The notes under the pieces: model-generated
What the model was told of the DNA's origin: nothing
Databases searched by the model: none
Seen by the model: the letters and a program-made list of their open reading frames with translations, nothing else
Position numbers and translations under genes: made by a program
Shown here: piece by piece, positions 9,647-17,693 of the stretch
How positions within the stretch are numbered: the stretch's first letter is position 1
Layout of the letters: each line of letters begins with the position of its first letter
From: Psychromonas sp. B3M02
Lineage (GTDB): Bacteria; Pseudomonadota; Gammaproteobacteria; Enterobacterales; Psychromonadaceae
Assembly: GCF_003318165.1 (NCBI RefSeq)
Contig: NZ_QOCB01000034.1
Coordinates: 1-46,351, forward strand
Reading direction: 5' to 3'
DNA length: 46,351 bases

Positions 9647-9790
9647 ATGATCCTTTTTCAATATAAAAAATCAGCCAAATCCTCTTCTTTAATCAAACTT
9701 ATCAAAGTCTTTTATGGTTTCTATCTAAAATTTATTATTAATCTTCATTTTTCGAAAATCTACTTTGTTATATCGGTGTTTCTTCGCTAA
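9647..9790 (+). CDS. Possible small basic/hydrophobic peptide
   Basis: A 47-codon frame begins ATG ATC CTT TTT CAA directly after an exceptionally strong AGGAGG (9639-9644), although the spacing of two bases is tighter than ideal. The peptide has a Lys/Ser-rich first third and a second half rich in Ile, Phe and Tyr that could associate with membranes. It ends 50 bases before the CNNM/CBS gene. I recognise no family. It could equally be a chance frame in AT-rich intergenic DNA; the rest of 9527-9839 holds nothing I can support. Confidence 0.2.
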   Translation: MILFQYKKSAKSSSLIKLIKVFYGFYLKFIINLHFSKIYFVISVFLR

Positions 9791-9839
9791 TATCGAGGTT
9801 ATTCATGTTTATTTTTTAAAGCAACCATAGAGACAACTT

Positions 9840-11117
9840 TTGAACGATATACCTACAAGTGCACTATTTATTAGCTTAGTCATTTTAATCATCATTTCAG
9901 CTTATTTCTCAAGCTCAGAAACCAGTATGATGTCTTTAAATCGTTATCGCTTACGTCACTTAGCCGAAGATAAAAATAAGACAGCAGTACGTGTTGAAAT
10001 GTTATTAAACAAGCCAGATAAACTCATTGGACTGATCCTAATCGGCAATAACTTGGTAAATATTTTAGCCTCAGCAATTGCCACTATTATTGGGCAACGT
10101 TTATTTGGTGATGCAGGTATTGCTATCGCAACAGGTGTATTAACTTTCGTGATACTTATATTTGCTGAAGTAACACCAAAAACGTTAGCCGTCTTGTACC
10201 CTGAAAAAATAGCATTCCCAAGTTCGCTGTTACTCGCTCCATTACAAAAATTACTCAGTCCATTTGTTTGGTGTATTAATGGTATCTCTAACGGCCTGTT
10301 ACGCATATTTGGCATTAATGTTAACGAACAAAGCGATCATGCGCTTTCTAGTGATGAGTTAAGATCAGTAGTGAATGAAGCGGGTTCGATGATCCCAGAG
10401 CACCATCAACAAATGTTATTAAGTATTTTAGAGCTGGAAAAAGTCACTGTTGATGAAATTATGGTGCCACGAAATGAAATTGCGGCCATTGATATCAACC
10501 AAGATTGGGAAACTATTTTAAAGCAACTTAAGCATCGCACACACACAATGACCTTGTTATATCGCGATACGATTGATGAGGCGATTGGTTTTTTACATGC
10601 ACGTGATTCCTTACTTAACTTCTTAAAAGAAGACTTCTCTAAGACCACCTTATTGAGAAGTGTGCGTGAGTTATACTTTATTCCCGAAGGCACTCCACTC
10701 AATACGCAGTTGATCAAATTCCAGCAAAACAAAGAACGTATGGGTTTGGTTGTCGACGAATACGGTGATATTCAAGGCCTAGTGACCTTAGCTGATATTC
10801 TAGAAGAAATTGTGGGTGACTTTACCACCACACATGAGCCACACAGCTCTGAAGAGATACATAAGCAACAAGACGATAGCTATATTATTGAAGGTAGTAT
10901 TGGTATCCGAGATCTTAATAAAGAGATGGGCTGGTCATTACCTACCGATGGCCCCCGCACATTAAATGGATTAATTTTAGAGCACTTAGAAACTATCCCT
11001 ACTTCTGCTGTCAGTACCCGCATTTGTGGTTACCCAATGGAGATCATGGAAGTAGAAAATAATATGGTTAAATTAGTTAAAATTCTACCTGCACTATATA
11101 CAGAAGAAACGGTTTAA
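9840..11117 (+). CDS. CNNM/CBS-domain membrane protein (YfjD/CorB, HlyC/CorC family)
   Basis: A 425-residue protein of the group long annotated as hemolysin-like or Mg2+/Co2+ efflux (CorB/CorC, E. coli YfjD). Order: CNNM (DUF21) transmembrane domain (about 5-190, starting ISAYFSSSETSMMSLNRYRLRHLA), two CBS domains (about 200-320; VPRNEI and GLVVDEYGDIQGLVTLADILEEIVGD mark them) and a C-terminal transporter-associated CorC/HlyC domain (about 340-420). The start is TTG at 9840, which aligns well with family N-termini. In Vibrio it lies between ypjD and luxS. Here endA is inserted on one side and the FNT/LysR pair on the other. Divalent-cation homeostasis is the likely role. Confidence 0.9.
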   Translation: MNDIPTSALFISLVILIIISAYFSSSETSMMSLNRYRLRHLAEDKNKTAVRVEMLLNKPDKLIGLILIGNNLVNILASAIATIIGQRLFGDAGIAIATGVLTFVILIFAEVTPKTLAVLYPEKIAFPSSLLLAPLQKLLSPFVWCINGISNGLLRIFGINVNEQSDHALSSDELRSVVNEAGSMIPEHHQQMLLSILELEKVTVDEIMVPRNEIAAIDINQDWETILKQLKHRTHTMTLLYRDTIDEAIGFLHARDSLLNFLKEDFSKTTLLRSVRELYFIPEGTPLNTQLIKFQQNKERMGLVVDEYGDIQGLVTLADILEEIVGDFTTTHEPHSSEEIHKQQDDSYIIEGSIGIRDLNKEMGWSLPTDGPRTLNGLILEHLETIPTSAVSTRICGYPMEIMEVENNMVKLVKILPALYTEETV

Positions 11118-11141
11118 ATCGCTAAGCGAATTTAAAAAATC

Positions 11142-11198
11142 GATGACATCATATCTAGTCATTTAAGATTCACGGCTAGATATGTTGACATCTCTTTT
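11142..11198 (+). terminator. Probable terminator after the CNNM/CBS gene
   Basis: An imperfect 17-bp inverted repeat (GATGACATCATATCTAG against CTAGATATGTTGACATC) with a 17-base loop is followed by TCTTTT, about 25 bases after the stop codon. The remainder of 11118-11442 shows no credible gene; a 61-codon minus-strand frame there overlaps this hairpin. Confidence 0.55.
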
Positions 11199-11442
11199 AA
11201 TAACGAACACCTCCCGTACCACACTCCATAACAACAACTCCTTTATCAGCTCAATCAATAGCTGTGATATCCCCTGCTTGGTTTTATATGACCTACCAAC
11301 ATAAAACTCATTATCAATATTCCTGATATTGATAATAAAAACTATCAAATATTCTTCTTAAGCTAATCGTCGTATTGTTTTTAAAGCGAATCTACAACGC
11401 TAATTAAACATTTTCTTTACACATACTTCGGAGGCTTAGTGA

Positions 11443-12969
11443 TTGAATATGAATCATCCCACTAGCAGCATAAATGAAAGTACCATCAAACAAATGCCAT
11501 TCGCCTCGCCTTTATTAGAGGTGAGCCAGTATGGATTACATAAGATTAATAAAAGTATTCGGCACTCTTTTGGCTTATCAGTATTTGCCGGAATATTCAT
11601 TGCCATCGCTTTTGTTTTTTACGTTACCGTCACAACCGGATCAGATGCCTCATCCTGGGGATTAACTAGATTAGCAGGCGGTATTGCTTTTAGTCTTGGT
11701 CTGATCTTAGTGGTTGTCTGCGGTGCAGAACTTTTTACTAGCACCTTACTCAGTAGCGTTGCCTGGGCACAAGGTAAGCTCAACAGTAAACAGCTATTAG
11801 CTTGTTGGGGACGCGTTTATATCGGCAACTTTGTTGGTGCGATGTTAATCCTGCTATTAGTTGTTGGTGGGAAAATGTATCTACTCGATGGAGGTCAGTG
11901 GGGATTAAGTGTCCTCAAGCTTGCCCAGCATAAAATTCATCATACTTGGTTAGAAGCTTTCTCATTAGGTGTTTTATGTAACCTATTGGTTTGTTTAGGC
12001 ATTTGGATGACATTTAGCAGCAAAGATATGCTCACTAAATCGTTACTACTGATATTACCTGTTGCCATGTTTGTAAGCAGTGGCTTTGAACATAGCATCG
12101 CCAATTTATTCATGGTGCCTTTGGGTATTGTTTTACAAAATACCGTATCACCTGAATACCTCCTATCTCTAGGATATAACGCCAATAGCTTCGCAGACTT
12201 AACAGTGAGCCATTTTATTACCAGCAATCTAATCCCAGTGACACTCGGCAATATAGTCGGAGGAGGAGTGATGGTTGGGTTAGGGTACTGGTTTATTTAT
12301 GACGCAACACCAACCCCTTTAACCCCCACAGATACTTCAACAACAACACATAAAGCAAATATATATACAGCTACATCAGCAGCTATTCACCTTCCATCAC
12401 AAGGAGTTTCAATCATGAAAAATTCATCACTTACACAATTAACCGTAGCCCAACTTATGGACACACAAGCAGTAACGTTAACTGCGCAACAAAGTGCCAC
12501 AGCCGCGCTACTTCAATTATCAACACATAAGGTACGTGGCGCTGTGGTTGTTAATGCAGACAATAACTTAGTAGGTTTTGTCTCGGAGCAGGATTTATTA
12601 CGCTCATGGTGGGCTAACGATTTTGAACTAGACAGTGAATTAACGGTAAACGATGTAATGCAAACAGAAGTACTCAGTGTGACACCGGAGCAAAGCGTGT
12701 CAGAACTGATTGAGTTTATGACTGTAGATAAAACGATCCTTTACCCAGTCAGTGACTCAGGTGTATTACTCTCTAGCCAATATCTAGACTATCAACAACG
12801 CCTTAACAAAGCAGCCGCTAAACGCCCTTCTATCTACCCAGTAATAGAAAATGATAAAGTCGTTGCAACGATTAGCCGCCAACATATCACCGACTATTTA
12901 TTAAGTGACTTAACACCAGACACTAAGCAAACGGAACCAGCGACACAGCATTCGCACCAAGCAGCTTAA
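11443..12969 (+). CDS. FocA-type formate/nitrite channel fused to a CBS-domain module
   Basis: Residues 1-about 290 are a formate/nitrite transporter (FNT) channel: six hydrophobic segments, the AGGIAFSLGLILVVVCGAELFT block and the GFEHSIANLFMVPLGI segment holding the conserved pore histidine. Residues about 335-490 are a CBS-domain pair (VAQLMDTQAVTLTAQQS, then VNDVMQTEVLSVTPEQS), usually an adenylate or ligand sensor. The linker (about 290-325) is Thr-rich and low in complexity. An internal AAGGAG and in-frame ATG (12415) precede the CBS part, so a free 184-residue CBS protein may also be made. Formate/nitrite or related anion passage through the inner membrane is inferred from family only. 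The start used here is TTG at 11443, six bases before the ATG at 11449. Confidence 0.88.
   Translation: MNMNHPTSSINESTIKQMPFASPLLEVSQYGLHKINKSIRHSFGLSVFAGIFIAIAFVFYVTVTTGSDASSWGLTRLAGGIAFSLGLILVVVCGAELFTSTLLSSVAWAQGKLNSKQLLACWGRVYIGNFVGAMLILLLVVGGKMYLLDGGQWGLSVLKLAQHKIHHTWLEAFSLGVLCNLLVCLGIWMTFSSKDMLTKSLLLILPVAMFVSSGFEHSIANLFMVPLGIVLQNTVSPEYLLSLGYNANSFADLTVSHFITSNLIPVTLGNIVGGGVMVGLGYWFIYDATPTPLTPTDTSTTTHKANIYTATSAAIHLPSQGVSIMKNSSLTQLTVAQLMDTQAVTLTAQQSATAALLQLSTHKVRGAVVVNADNNLVGFVSEQDLLRSWWANDFELDSELTVNDVMQTEVLSVTPEQSVSELIEFMTVDKTILYPVSDSGVLLSSQYLDYQQRLNKAAAKRPSIYPVIENDKVVATISRQHITDYLLSDLTPDTKQTEPATQHSHQAA
12401..12417 (+). promoter_or_regulatory. Internal ribosome-binding site and start for the CBS module
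   Basis: AAGGAG (12401-12406), an eight-base spacer and ATG (12415-12417) lie inside and in frame with the FNT-CBS gene. The encoded product from here would be a soluble 184-residue CBS-pair protein beginning MKNSSLTQLTVAQLM. This arrangement is what one expects of two genes that merged by loss of a stop codon. Confidence 0.65.
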
Positions 12970-12992
12970 CGCTTTATATCTAGCTGAATAAC

Positions 12993-13032
12993 ATAAGGTT
13001 AATCATAAAAATGCTTAACCTTATTTTTTTTT
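12993..13032 (+). terminator. Terminator of the FNT-CBS gene, overlapping the LysR 3' end
   Basis: ATAAGGTTAA, a 12-base loop and TTAACCTTAT are followed by nine T on the plus strand. The structure overlaps the final codons (Lys/Asn-rich tail) of the convergent LysR gene, which stops at 12999. Confidence 0.82.
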
Positions 13033-13922
13033 GCGTCGCGCACTAATCTTTTTGCCTCGGTCATCACGCACTCTTTTAAAGGGTTATCCCCTAGCTCATT
13101 TAACCAGACAAAGGATAAACTACGTTGCATATTCAAATCCGGCGTATCTAAAATAACCAACTCCCCACTAGCGACTTCTTGATGAACATCCAATAACGGC
13201 AAGCATCCCAAATACACACCATTTTTGACTAACTCCTTGATCACAGCAACACTTTCATATTCCTTCCACACGTCTAGCTGTTCTATTAATCCATAAACTG
13301 CACTTTCAAAGATCCTTCTTGTGCCAGAGCCGTGTTCTCGTAATATCCAACGAGCTTGCTCCAAACGTGCTAAATTCACTTTTTGATCGTTTGCATAAGG
13401 GTGATAAGGGTTAGTGAAAACCACTAGATGATCATCTACGATTGCTTCTTGCATTACCCTGCTATCATCATTTCTTGCTTCAATAATGCCTAATTCAAAC
13501 TCATGATTTAATAACCCTCGAATCACCTCTTCACTGTTCTTAACCGTTAGCTCAATACGTAATTCGGGGAAGTCACTATCAATATTGCTGATTAAACGTG
13601 GTAAGAGGTGCTTAGCAGGTGTTTGGCTTGCACATAATGACAAAGAACCGCTAATCAAATTCTGATCCTTTAAACCTTGTTCGATTTGTTCTGCGTTTTG
13701 AATGAGTTTTCTAGCTTGTGGCCTTAGCCAACGTCCCCAATGGCTTAAGGTTAAGCGGTTTCCATGACGAATAAACAAAGGCCTATCCAATAGGTTTTCT
13801 AATTGAGCTAAAGACATGCTAACAGCAGATTGTGTCATGCATAACTCATCGGCAGCCCTACTGACCCCTTGGTTACTGGCGATGGCATTAAAAACTTGCA
13901 GTTGTTTCAATGTGTATTTCAT
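12999..13922 (-). CDS. LysR family transcriptional regulator (YeiE-like)
   Basis: A 307-residue LysR-type regulator. Winged-helix DNA-binding domain at 1-about 60 (LKQLQVFNAIASNQGVSRAADELCMTQSAVSMSLAQLE), then a periplasmic-binding-like effector domain from about 90 with the NSEEVIRGLL and ILREHGSGTR motifs seen in the YeiE/CbbR/CysB-like branch. It is convergent with the FNT-CBS gene, not in the classical divergent arrangement, so a regulatory link to it is only suggested by adjacency. The 178 bases upstream, towards luxS, contain the luxS terminator and presumably the LysR promoter. Confidence 0.9.
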   Translation of the reverse strand: MKYTLKQLQVFNAIASNQGVSRAADELCMTQSAVSMSLAQLENLLDRPLFIRHGNRLTLSHWGRWLRPQARKLIQNAEQIEQGLKDQNLISGSLSLCASQTPAKHLLPRLISNIDSDFPELRIELTVKNSEEVIRGLLNHEFELGIIEARNDDSRVMQEAIVDDHLVVFTNPYHPYANDQKVNLARLEQARWILREHGSGTRRIFESAVYGLIEQLDVWKEYESVAVIKELVKNGVYLGCLPLLDVHQEVASGELVILDTPDLNMQRSLSFVWLNELGDNPLKECVMTEAKRLVRDAKKNKVKHFYD

Positions 13923-14047
13923 AGTGTTTCATAGCTAGTTGATTTGCTATCAATGTAAACTATCAATTATTTTGATACTTGATATGAAACAAGTAACTGA
14001 ATATTAGGTGATTAAATAAGGAAGATAGGAGGTTGTTTTTACTAACA

Positions 14048-14073
14048 ATAAAAAGGCTGCAAAGCAGCCTTTT
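14048..14073 (-). terminator. luxS terminator
   Basis: On the minus strand AAAAGGCTGC, a three-base loop and GCAGCCTTTTT form a compact GC-rich hairpin with a T-run about 30 bases after the luxS stop codon. Confidence 0.88.
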
Positions 14074-14100
14074 AGAACAATAAACGGTTAATCTGTAGAA

Positions 14101-14610
14101 TTACAGAGCTTGTAATTGCGCTTCTGATAAAGAGATATCATCATTTTTATTTACACCAATACCCGCATCGATAATTGCTTGAGCAATTTCTTTTGCTTCT
14201 TCAAGCGAGTGCATTGCATAGGTACCACATTGGTATTCGTTTAACTCTGGGATCTCGTTTTGATCAGCAACGTTTAATACGTCTTGCATTGCTGCTAACC
14301 AAGCCTTACCCACTTGATCTTCTGTTGGCGCGCCAATAAGGCTCATGTAAAAACCGGTACGACACCCCATTGGTGAGATATCAATAATCTCTACTTTATC
14401 GCTGTTTAGGTGATCACGCATAAATCCAGCATAAAGATGCTCAAGTGTATGAATACCCTTCTCTGATAAAATATCCTTATTAGGTGCGGTAAAGCGTAAA
14501 TCAAATACAGTAATTGTATCTTTGCTTGGCGTTTGCATTGTTTTAGCAATACGCACAGCTGGTGCTTTCATGATCGTATGATCAACGGTAAAGCTATCTA
14601 ATAATGGCAT
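14101..14610 (-). CDS. luxS: S-ribosylhomocysteine lyase, autoinducer-2 synthase
   Basis: LuxS cleaves S-ribosylhomocysteine to homocysteine and DPD, the precursor of autoinducer-2, in the activated methyl cycle. The metal-binding and catalytic residues are all present: His54, Glu57 and His58 in [10 protein letters not shown], Cys83 in PMGCRTGFY, and Cys128 in QCGTYAMHS. Length 169 is typical. AAGGAAAG lies just ahead of the ATG. It is followed by its own terminator and lies in the gshA-lipoprotein-luxS order seen in Vibrio. Confidence 0.98.
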   Translation of the reverse strand: MPLLDSFTVDHTIMKAPAVRIAKTMQTPSKDTITVFDLRFTAPNKDILSEKGIHTLEHLYAGFMRDHLNSDKVEIIDISPMGCRTGFYMSLIGAPTEDQVGKAWLAAMQDVLNVADQNEIPELNEYQCGTYAMHSLEEAKEIAQAIIDAGIGVNKNDDISLSEAQLQAL

Positions 14611-14657
14611 GGTCTTTCCTTTTTACTAAGTTAGGTGTTTTAATCGTGTTCAGCTCG

Positions 14658-15272
14658 TTATGTGAAAAATAAACGCCATAACCAACTTGAATCTAAATTT
14701 TCCTGGCAACCTCTTAACTGTGTTGCATAACGCTTGGAACGTGCATTCACTTGTTTTGATACATTAATCAACCAAGCCTTCTGGTTATAGGTTTTATTTT
14801 TATAACCTGTCCAGCCCTCATGATAATTCAAATACTGGTTATATGCATCCCACTTTGAAATACCATTTATTTTATGGGTCTTATAAGTAAACCACCCCAT
14901 GAAGTCGATGGCATCATCAAAGTCATCACGATCTGACCAACTATTGCCTGATTCTCTCTGATAATCGCCCCAAGCCGCATCGCGAGCTTGAGCATAACCA
15001 TAGGCATCACTAACTCGGCCAATGGGGATAAACCAAAAATACTCCATCGGTGGAGCAGCATCATGTTTAAAACTACTTTCTTGATACATCATGGCCATCG
15101 GCACATGAATAGGCGTACCCCAACGTTCATTCATCTCTTTTGAAGCTGTGTACCAATCACGGTACTCAAAAAAGATATCACAAATATTTTCAGGGTTTTC
15201 TGGTGGAGCAGTAGAACAAGCCATTAATGATAATGGGAAAAGTAACAGACTTAATTTTTTAACTAAATACAT
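14658..15272 (-). CDS. Lipoprotein with lytic-transglycosylase-like domain
   Basis: A predicted lipoprotein of about 204 residues. The signal sequence is MYLVKKLSLLLFPLSLMACS with lipobox LMAC, so it should be anchored in a membrane facing the periplasm. The mature part resembles the SLT/lysozyme-like fold: MAMMYQESSFKHDA carries the Glu of the catalytic ES motif, followed by GYAQARDAAWGDYQ and YNQYLNYHEGWTGY. I chose the ATG at 15272, which has TAGGAA about ten bases upstream. An in-frame ATG at 15308 would put twelve polar residues ahead of the signal peptide and bury that site. It lies between gshA and luxS and is probably involved in peptidoglycan turnover. Confidence 0.82.
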   Translation of the reverse strand: MYLVKKLSLLLFPLSLMACSTAPPENPENICDIFFEYRDWYTASKEMNERWGTPIHVPMAMMYQESSFKHDAAPPMEYFWFIPIGRVSDAYGYAQARDAAWGDYQRESGNSWSDRDDFDDAIDFMGWFTYKTHKINGISKWDAYNQYLNYHEGWTGYKNKTYNQKAWLINVSKQVNARSKRYATQLRGCQENLDSSWLWRLFFT

Positions 15273-15388
15273 CTGATTTGATTTCCTATTTACTGGCAAG
15301 GTACTCATTATAAGATGACGTTACAGGTTATTAAATAAACCAATCATAAAATGATGCGATGCAACACTATCAATAAAGTCGAAGTCGA

Positions 15389-15412
15389 AGTAGATAAGTC
15401 TCCTTATCTACT
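15389..15412 (-). terminator. Hairpin after gshA
   Basis: AGTAGATAAG and CTTATCTACT form a perfect ten-base-pair stem with a four-base loop 14 bases downstream of the gshA stop codon. There is no clear T-run, so it may be a 3' stabilising hairpin more than a true terminator. Confidence 0.5.
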
Positions 15413-15425
15413 CCATTATTAATGA

Positions 15426-17006
15426 TTATGCTTTATTTGCGTTAGCAAAGTAATTGGCTAAAAAGTCAGGGAAAGATAATGTATCTGCATCTTCAATTTG
15501 CTTTTGCTTAACGATAGATTCTTGCTTCTGCTCAGCAAACACTTGCTCAGACCAAACAGCATAAGGTTGCTCTGTAAGCTCTGTTTTGTATTGCTTACTT
15601 AACTGTAACGCTAATGAACCATTATCGCCTTGCGTCTGTTTAATGCGCTCTAAAATACGTGCTGAACTTGTCAACTCTGGGTGACTAAAGCGAGGACTAA
15701 TATGCTGCATTGCATTTTGGTAGCAATCATCATCATTATTTTTATCTAATACAATCGCCATTTCCATTAGTTGCGAATTTAACCATTCACCCCAACCTGC
15801 CACATCAAATGTTTGCTCTGCGATGGTTAATGTTAATTCAGGATCACGGCCTCTAGTCACGACGTCGTTAAAGTTACTCGCGCAGGCTTTGTATTCTTCT
15901 TGAGATAACTCAGGAGACGCGACACTTGCACACCAAGTTAAGAACAAATCTAAGAAATGTACTTGTTCCTTGGTGATGCCTAACTTACAGAATGGGTTAA
16001 CGTCTAATGAACGAATCTCAATGTATTCAATGCCACGAGCTTTAAGTGCTTGAGAGGGAGTTTCATTGCCAGTCTGTACGCGTTTTGCACGAATCGATGC
16101 ATATAACTCATTCTCAATTTGCAGCACATTGTCATTTAGTTGTAAGTACTCACCATCTTTGACAACCCCCATTTCAGTGAAGCTAGGGTCCTTCATTGAT
16201 AGCGCTTTACGTACACTCGTTAGGTAATTATCTAAATTGTTGTAACAAATATTCAAACCAGACTGCGAGCTGTTGGTATAGCCTAAATCACTTAAACGTA
16301 ATGAAGTCCCGTAAGGTAAGTAGATAGTCCCTTTACCCGTATTTTCAAAAGATAATGTAGTCTCTTTCCCTTGCAGAAAAGACTTACAAATTGCAGGTGA
16401 AGCGCCAAATAAATAAGGGATAACCCAGCCATAGCGTAAGTAATTTCGAATCAGCCCCATGTAACCTGCTGATTGTGCAGCTTGTCCTGTTAATGGAGAG
16501 TTATGTAGTTCAGGCCACACATCCCAAAAATCACTTGGCAATGAGAAATTATAATGCACGCCAGAAATAATCTGCATCATACTACCGTAGCGATTTTTCA
16601 AACCTTGGCGATAAGTGGTTTTCATTCGACCAATATTAGAGGTGCCAAACTGCGCTAATTCAACGTGATCTTCAGTTTGTACATAACAAGGCATACTCAT
16701 TGGCCATAAGTATTGCTCGCTAGGTAAATTTACAGCCACATGGTGGTGAATATCATTTAAGTAATCAAAAAGCTGCTCTACGTCCTTAGCAACAGGCGTA
16801 ATAAACTCTAATAAGCTTTCAGCAAAATCAGTAGTGATCGAGTCATGCGTTAATGCGCAACCATAAGCACTTGGGTGCTTCTCCTGAGATAATTTTCCGT
16901 CTTCATTTACACGTAATGTTTCGCGCTCTATACCGCGACCAAATTCAGTGAGACTGTTAGAGTATTTGCTGAGGATAGTGATACGCTGTTGAAAATTGTT
17001 AGACAA
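15426..17006 (-). CDS. gshA: Glutamate-cysteine ligase
   Basis: GshA carries out the first, rate-limiting step of glutathione synthesis: ATP-dependent joining of glutamate and cysteine to gamma-glutamylcysteine. The 526 residues match the gammaproteobacterial class: FGRGIERETLRV at the N-terminus, ALTHDSITTDFAESLLEFITP, SGVHYNFSLP, and GIEYIEIRSLDVNPF. The start is TTG at 17006, with AGGGG about nine bases upstream. Glutathione made here would supply the glutathione S-transferase at 35.4 kb. Confidence 0.97.
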   Translation of the reverse strand: MSNNFQQRITILSKYSNSLTEFGRGIERETLRVNEDGKLSQEKHPSAYGCALTHDSITTDFAESLLEFITPVAKDVEQLFDYLNDIHHHVAVNLPSEQYLWPMSMPCYVQTEDHVELAQFGTSNIGRMKTTYRQGLKNRYGSMMQIISGVHYNFSLPSDFWDVWPELHNSPLTGQAAQSAGYMGLIRNYLRYGWVIPYLFGASPAICKSFLQGKETTLSFENTGKGTIYLPYGTSLRLSDLGYTNSSQSGLNICYNNLDNYLTSVRKALSMKDPSFTEMGVVKDGEYLQLNDNVLQIENELYASIRAKRVQTGNETPSQALKARGIEYIEIRSLDVNPFCKLGITKEQVHFLDLFLTWCASVASPELSQEEYKACASNFNDVVTRGRDPELTLTIAEQTFDVAGWGEWLNSQLMEMAIVLDKNNDDDCYQNAMQHISPRFSHPELTSSARILERIKQTQGDNGSLALQLSKQYKTELTEQPYAVWSEQVFAEQKQESIVKQKQIEDADTLSFPDFLANYFANANKA

Positions 17007-17203
17007 AAGTTAGCCCCTGAGTAATTTTTAGAGCGCTAACTTTACCACCGAACTTCATTGAACTAAATAAGGATTTTCTGAAAGTCGCCAGTAAAAGCAA
17101 GAACATGAACATTTGTTCCAATGGCCCCCCTATTTATTGGCTTCTTTGCATTATTTCACACCTGTAAAAGAGTATTTATAATGCTGAAAAATGCTATTCA
17201 TTA

Positions 17204-17611
17204 TTAAAAAATAAACAACCACATCAAAAACAGATAGCGAATGCTTTTACTAAGTACAATATTTAAGAAAGCAGTCGCACGTGCTAGCCTCAACCAACCA
17301 GCAAATAAACAGATAACATCACCAATAACCGGCAACCAACTTAACAGTAAAACAAGGTTTCCCCACTTCTTACAAAAAGCTAAGGTTTTAGGGTATTTTA
17401 ATGCCGCTTTTTCTTGACCCCAAGAGAAGTAATAACCTAATAAGTAAGTGGTTACTGCGCCTAAACTATTTCCAAAGGTTACCGCTAAGAAATATCCCCA
17501 CTTTAAACTCAACTGTTGTTTTAGATAATAAACAAACAACACTTCTGAACCACCAGGAAATAATGTCGACGAGATAAAACCACTGCTAAATAACAGCCAG
17601 TAATCGCTCAT
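17204..17611 (-). CDS. YqaA-type membrane protein (VTT/SNARE-associated family)
   Basis: A 135-residue inner-membrane protein of the DedA-related YqaA group (VTT domain). Features are FISSTLFPGGSEVLFVYYL near the N-terminus, the GNSLGAVTTYLLGYYF segment, and LLSWLPVIGDVICLFAGWLR, the family's conserved loop-helix motif. The wider superfamily includes phospholipid transporters (DedA, VMP1/TMEM41); the role of YqaA proteins is not settled. It sits between gshA and oadGAB with no sign of co-transcription. Confidence 0.85.
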   Translation of the reverse strand: MSDYWLLFSSGFISSTLFPGGSEVLFVYYLKQQLSLKWGYFLAVTFGNSLGAVTTYLLGYYFSWGQEKAALKYPKTLAFCKKWGNLVLLLSWLPVIGDVICLFAGWLRLARATAFLNIVLSKSIRYLFLMWLFIF

Positions 17612-17635
17612 TACCGAACTCCAATTAATTAAACA

Positions 17636-17665
17636 TAAAAAAGGCCACTATAAGATAGTGGCCTT
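17636..17665 (-). terminator. oadGAB terminator
   Basis: AAGGCCACTAT and ATAGTGGCCTT form a strong GC-rich stem on the minus strand, followed by a run of T, about 30 bases after oadB. Confidence 0.9.
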
Positions 17666-17693
17666 AGAGACTAAACAGTACTAAATGAATGTG

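Noticed and set aside
11163-11348. 61-codon minus-strand frame between the CNNM/CBS and FNT genes
   Set aside because: It overlaps the probable terminator hairpin and shows no homology or start signal.
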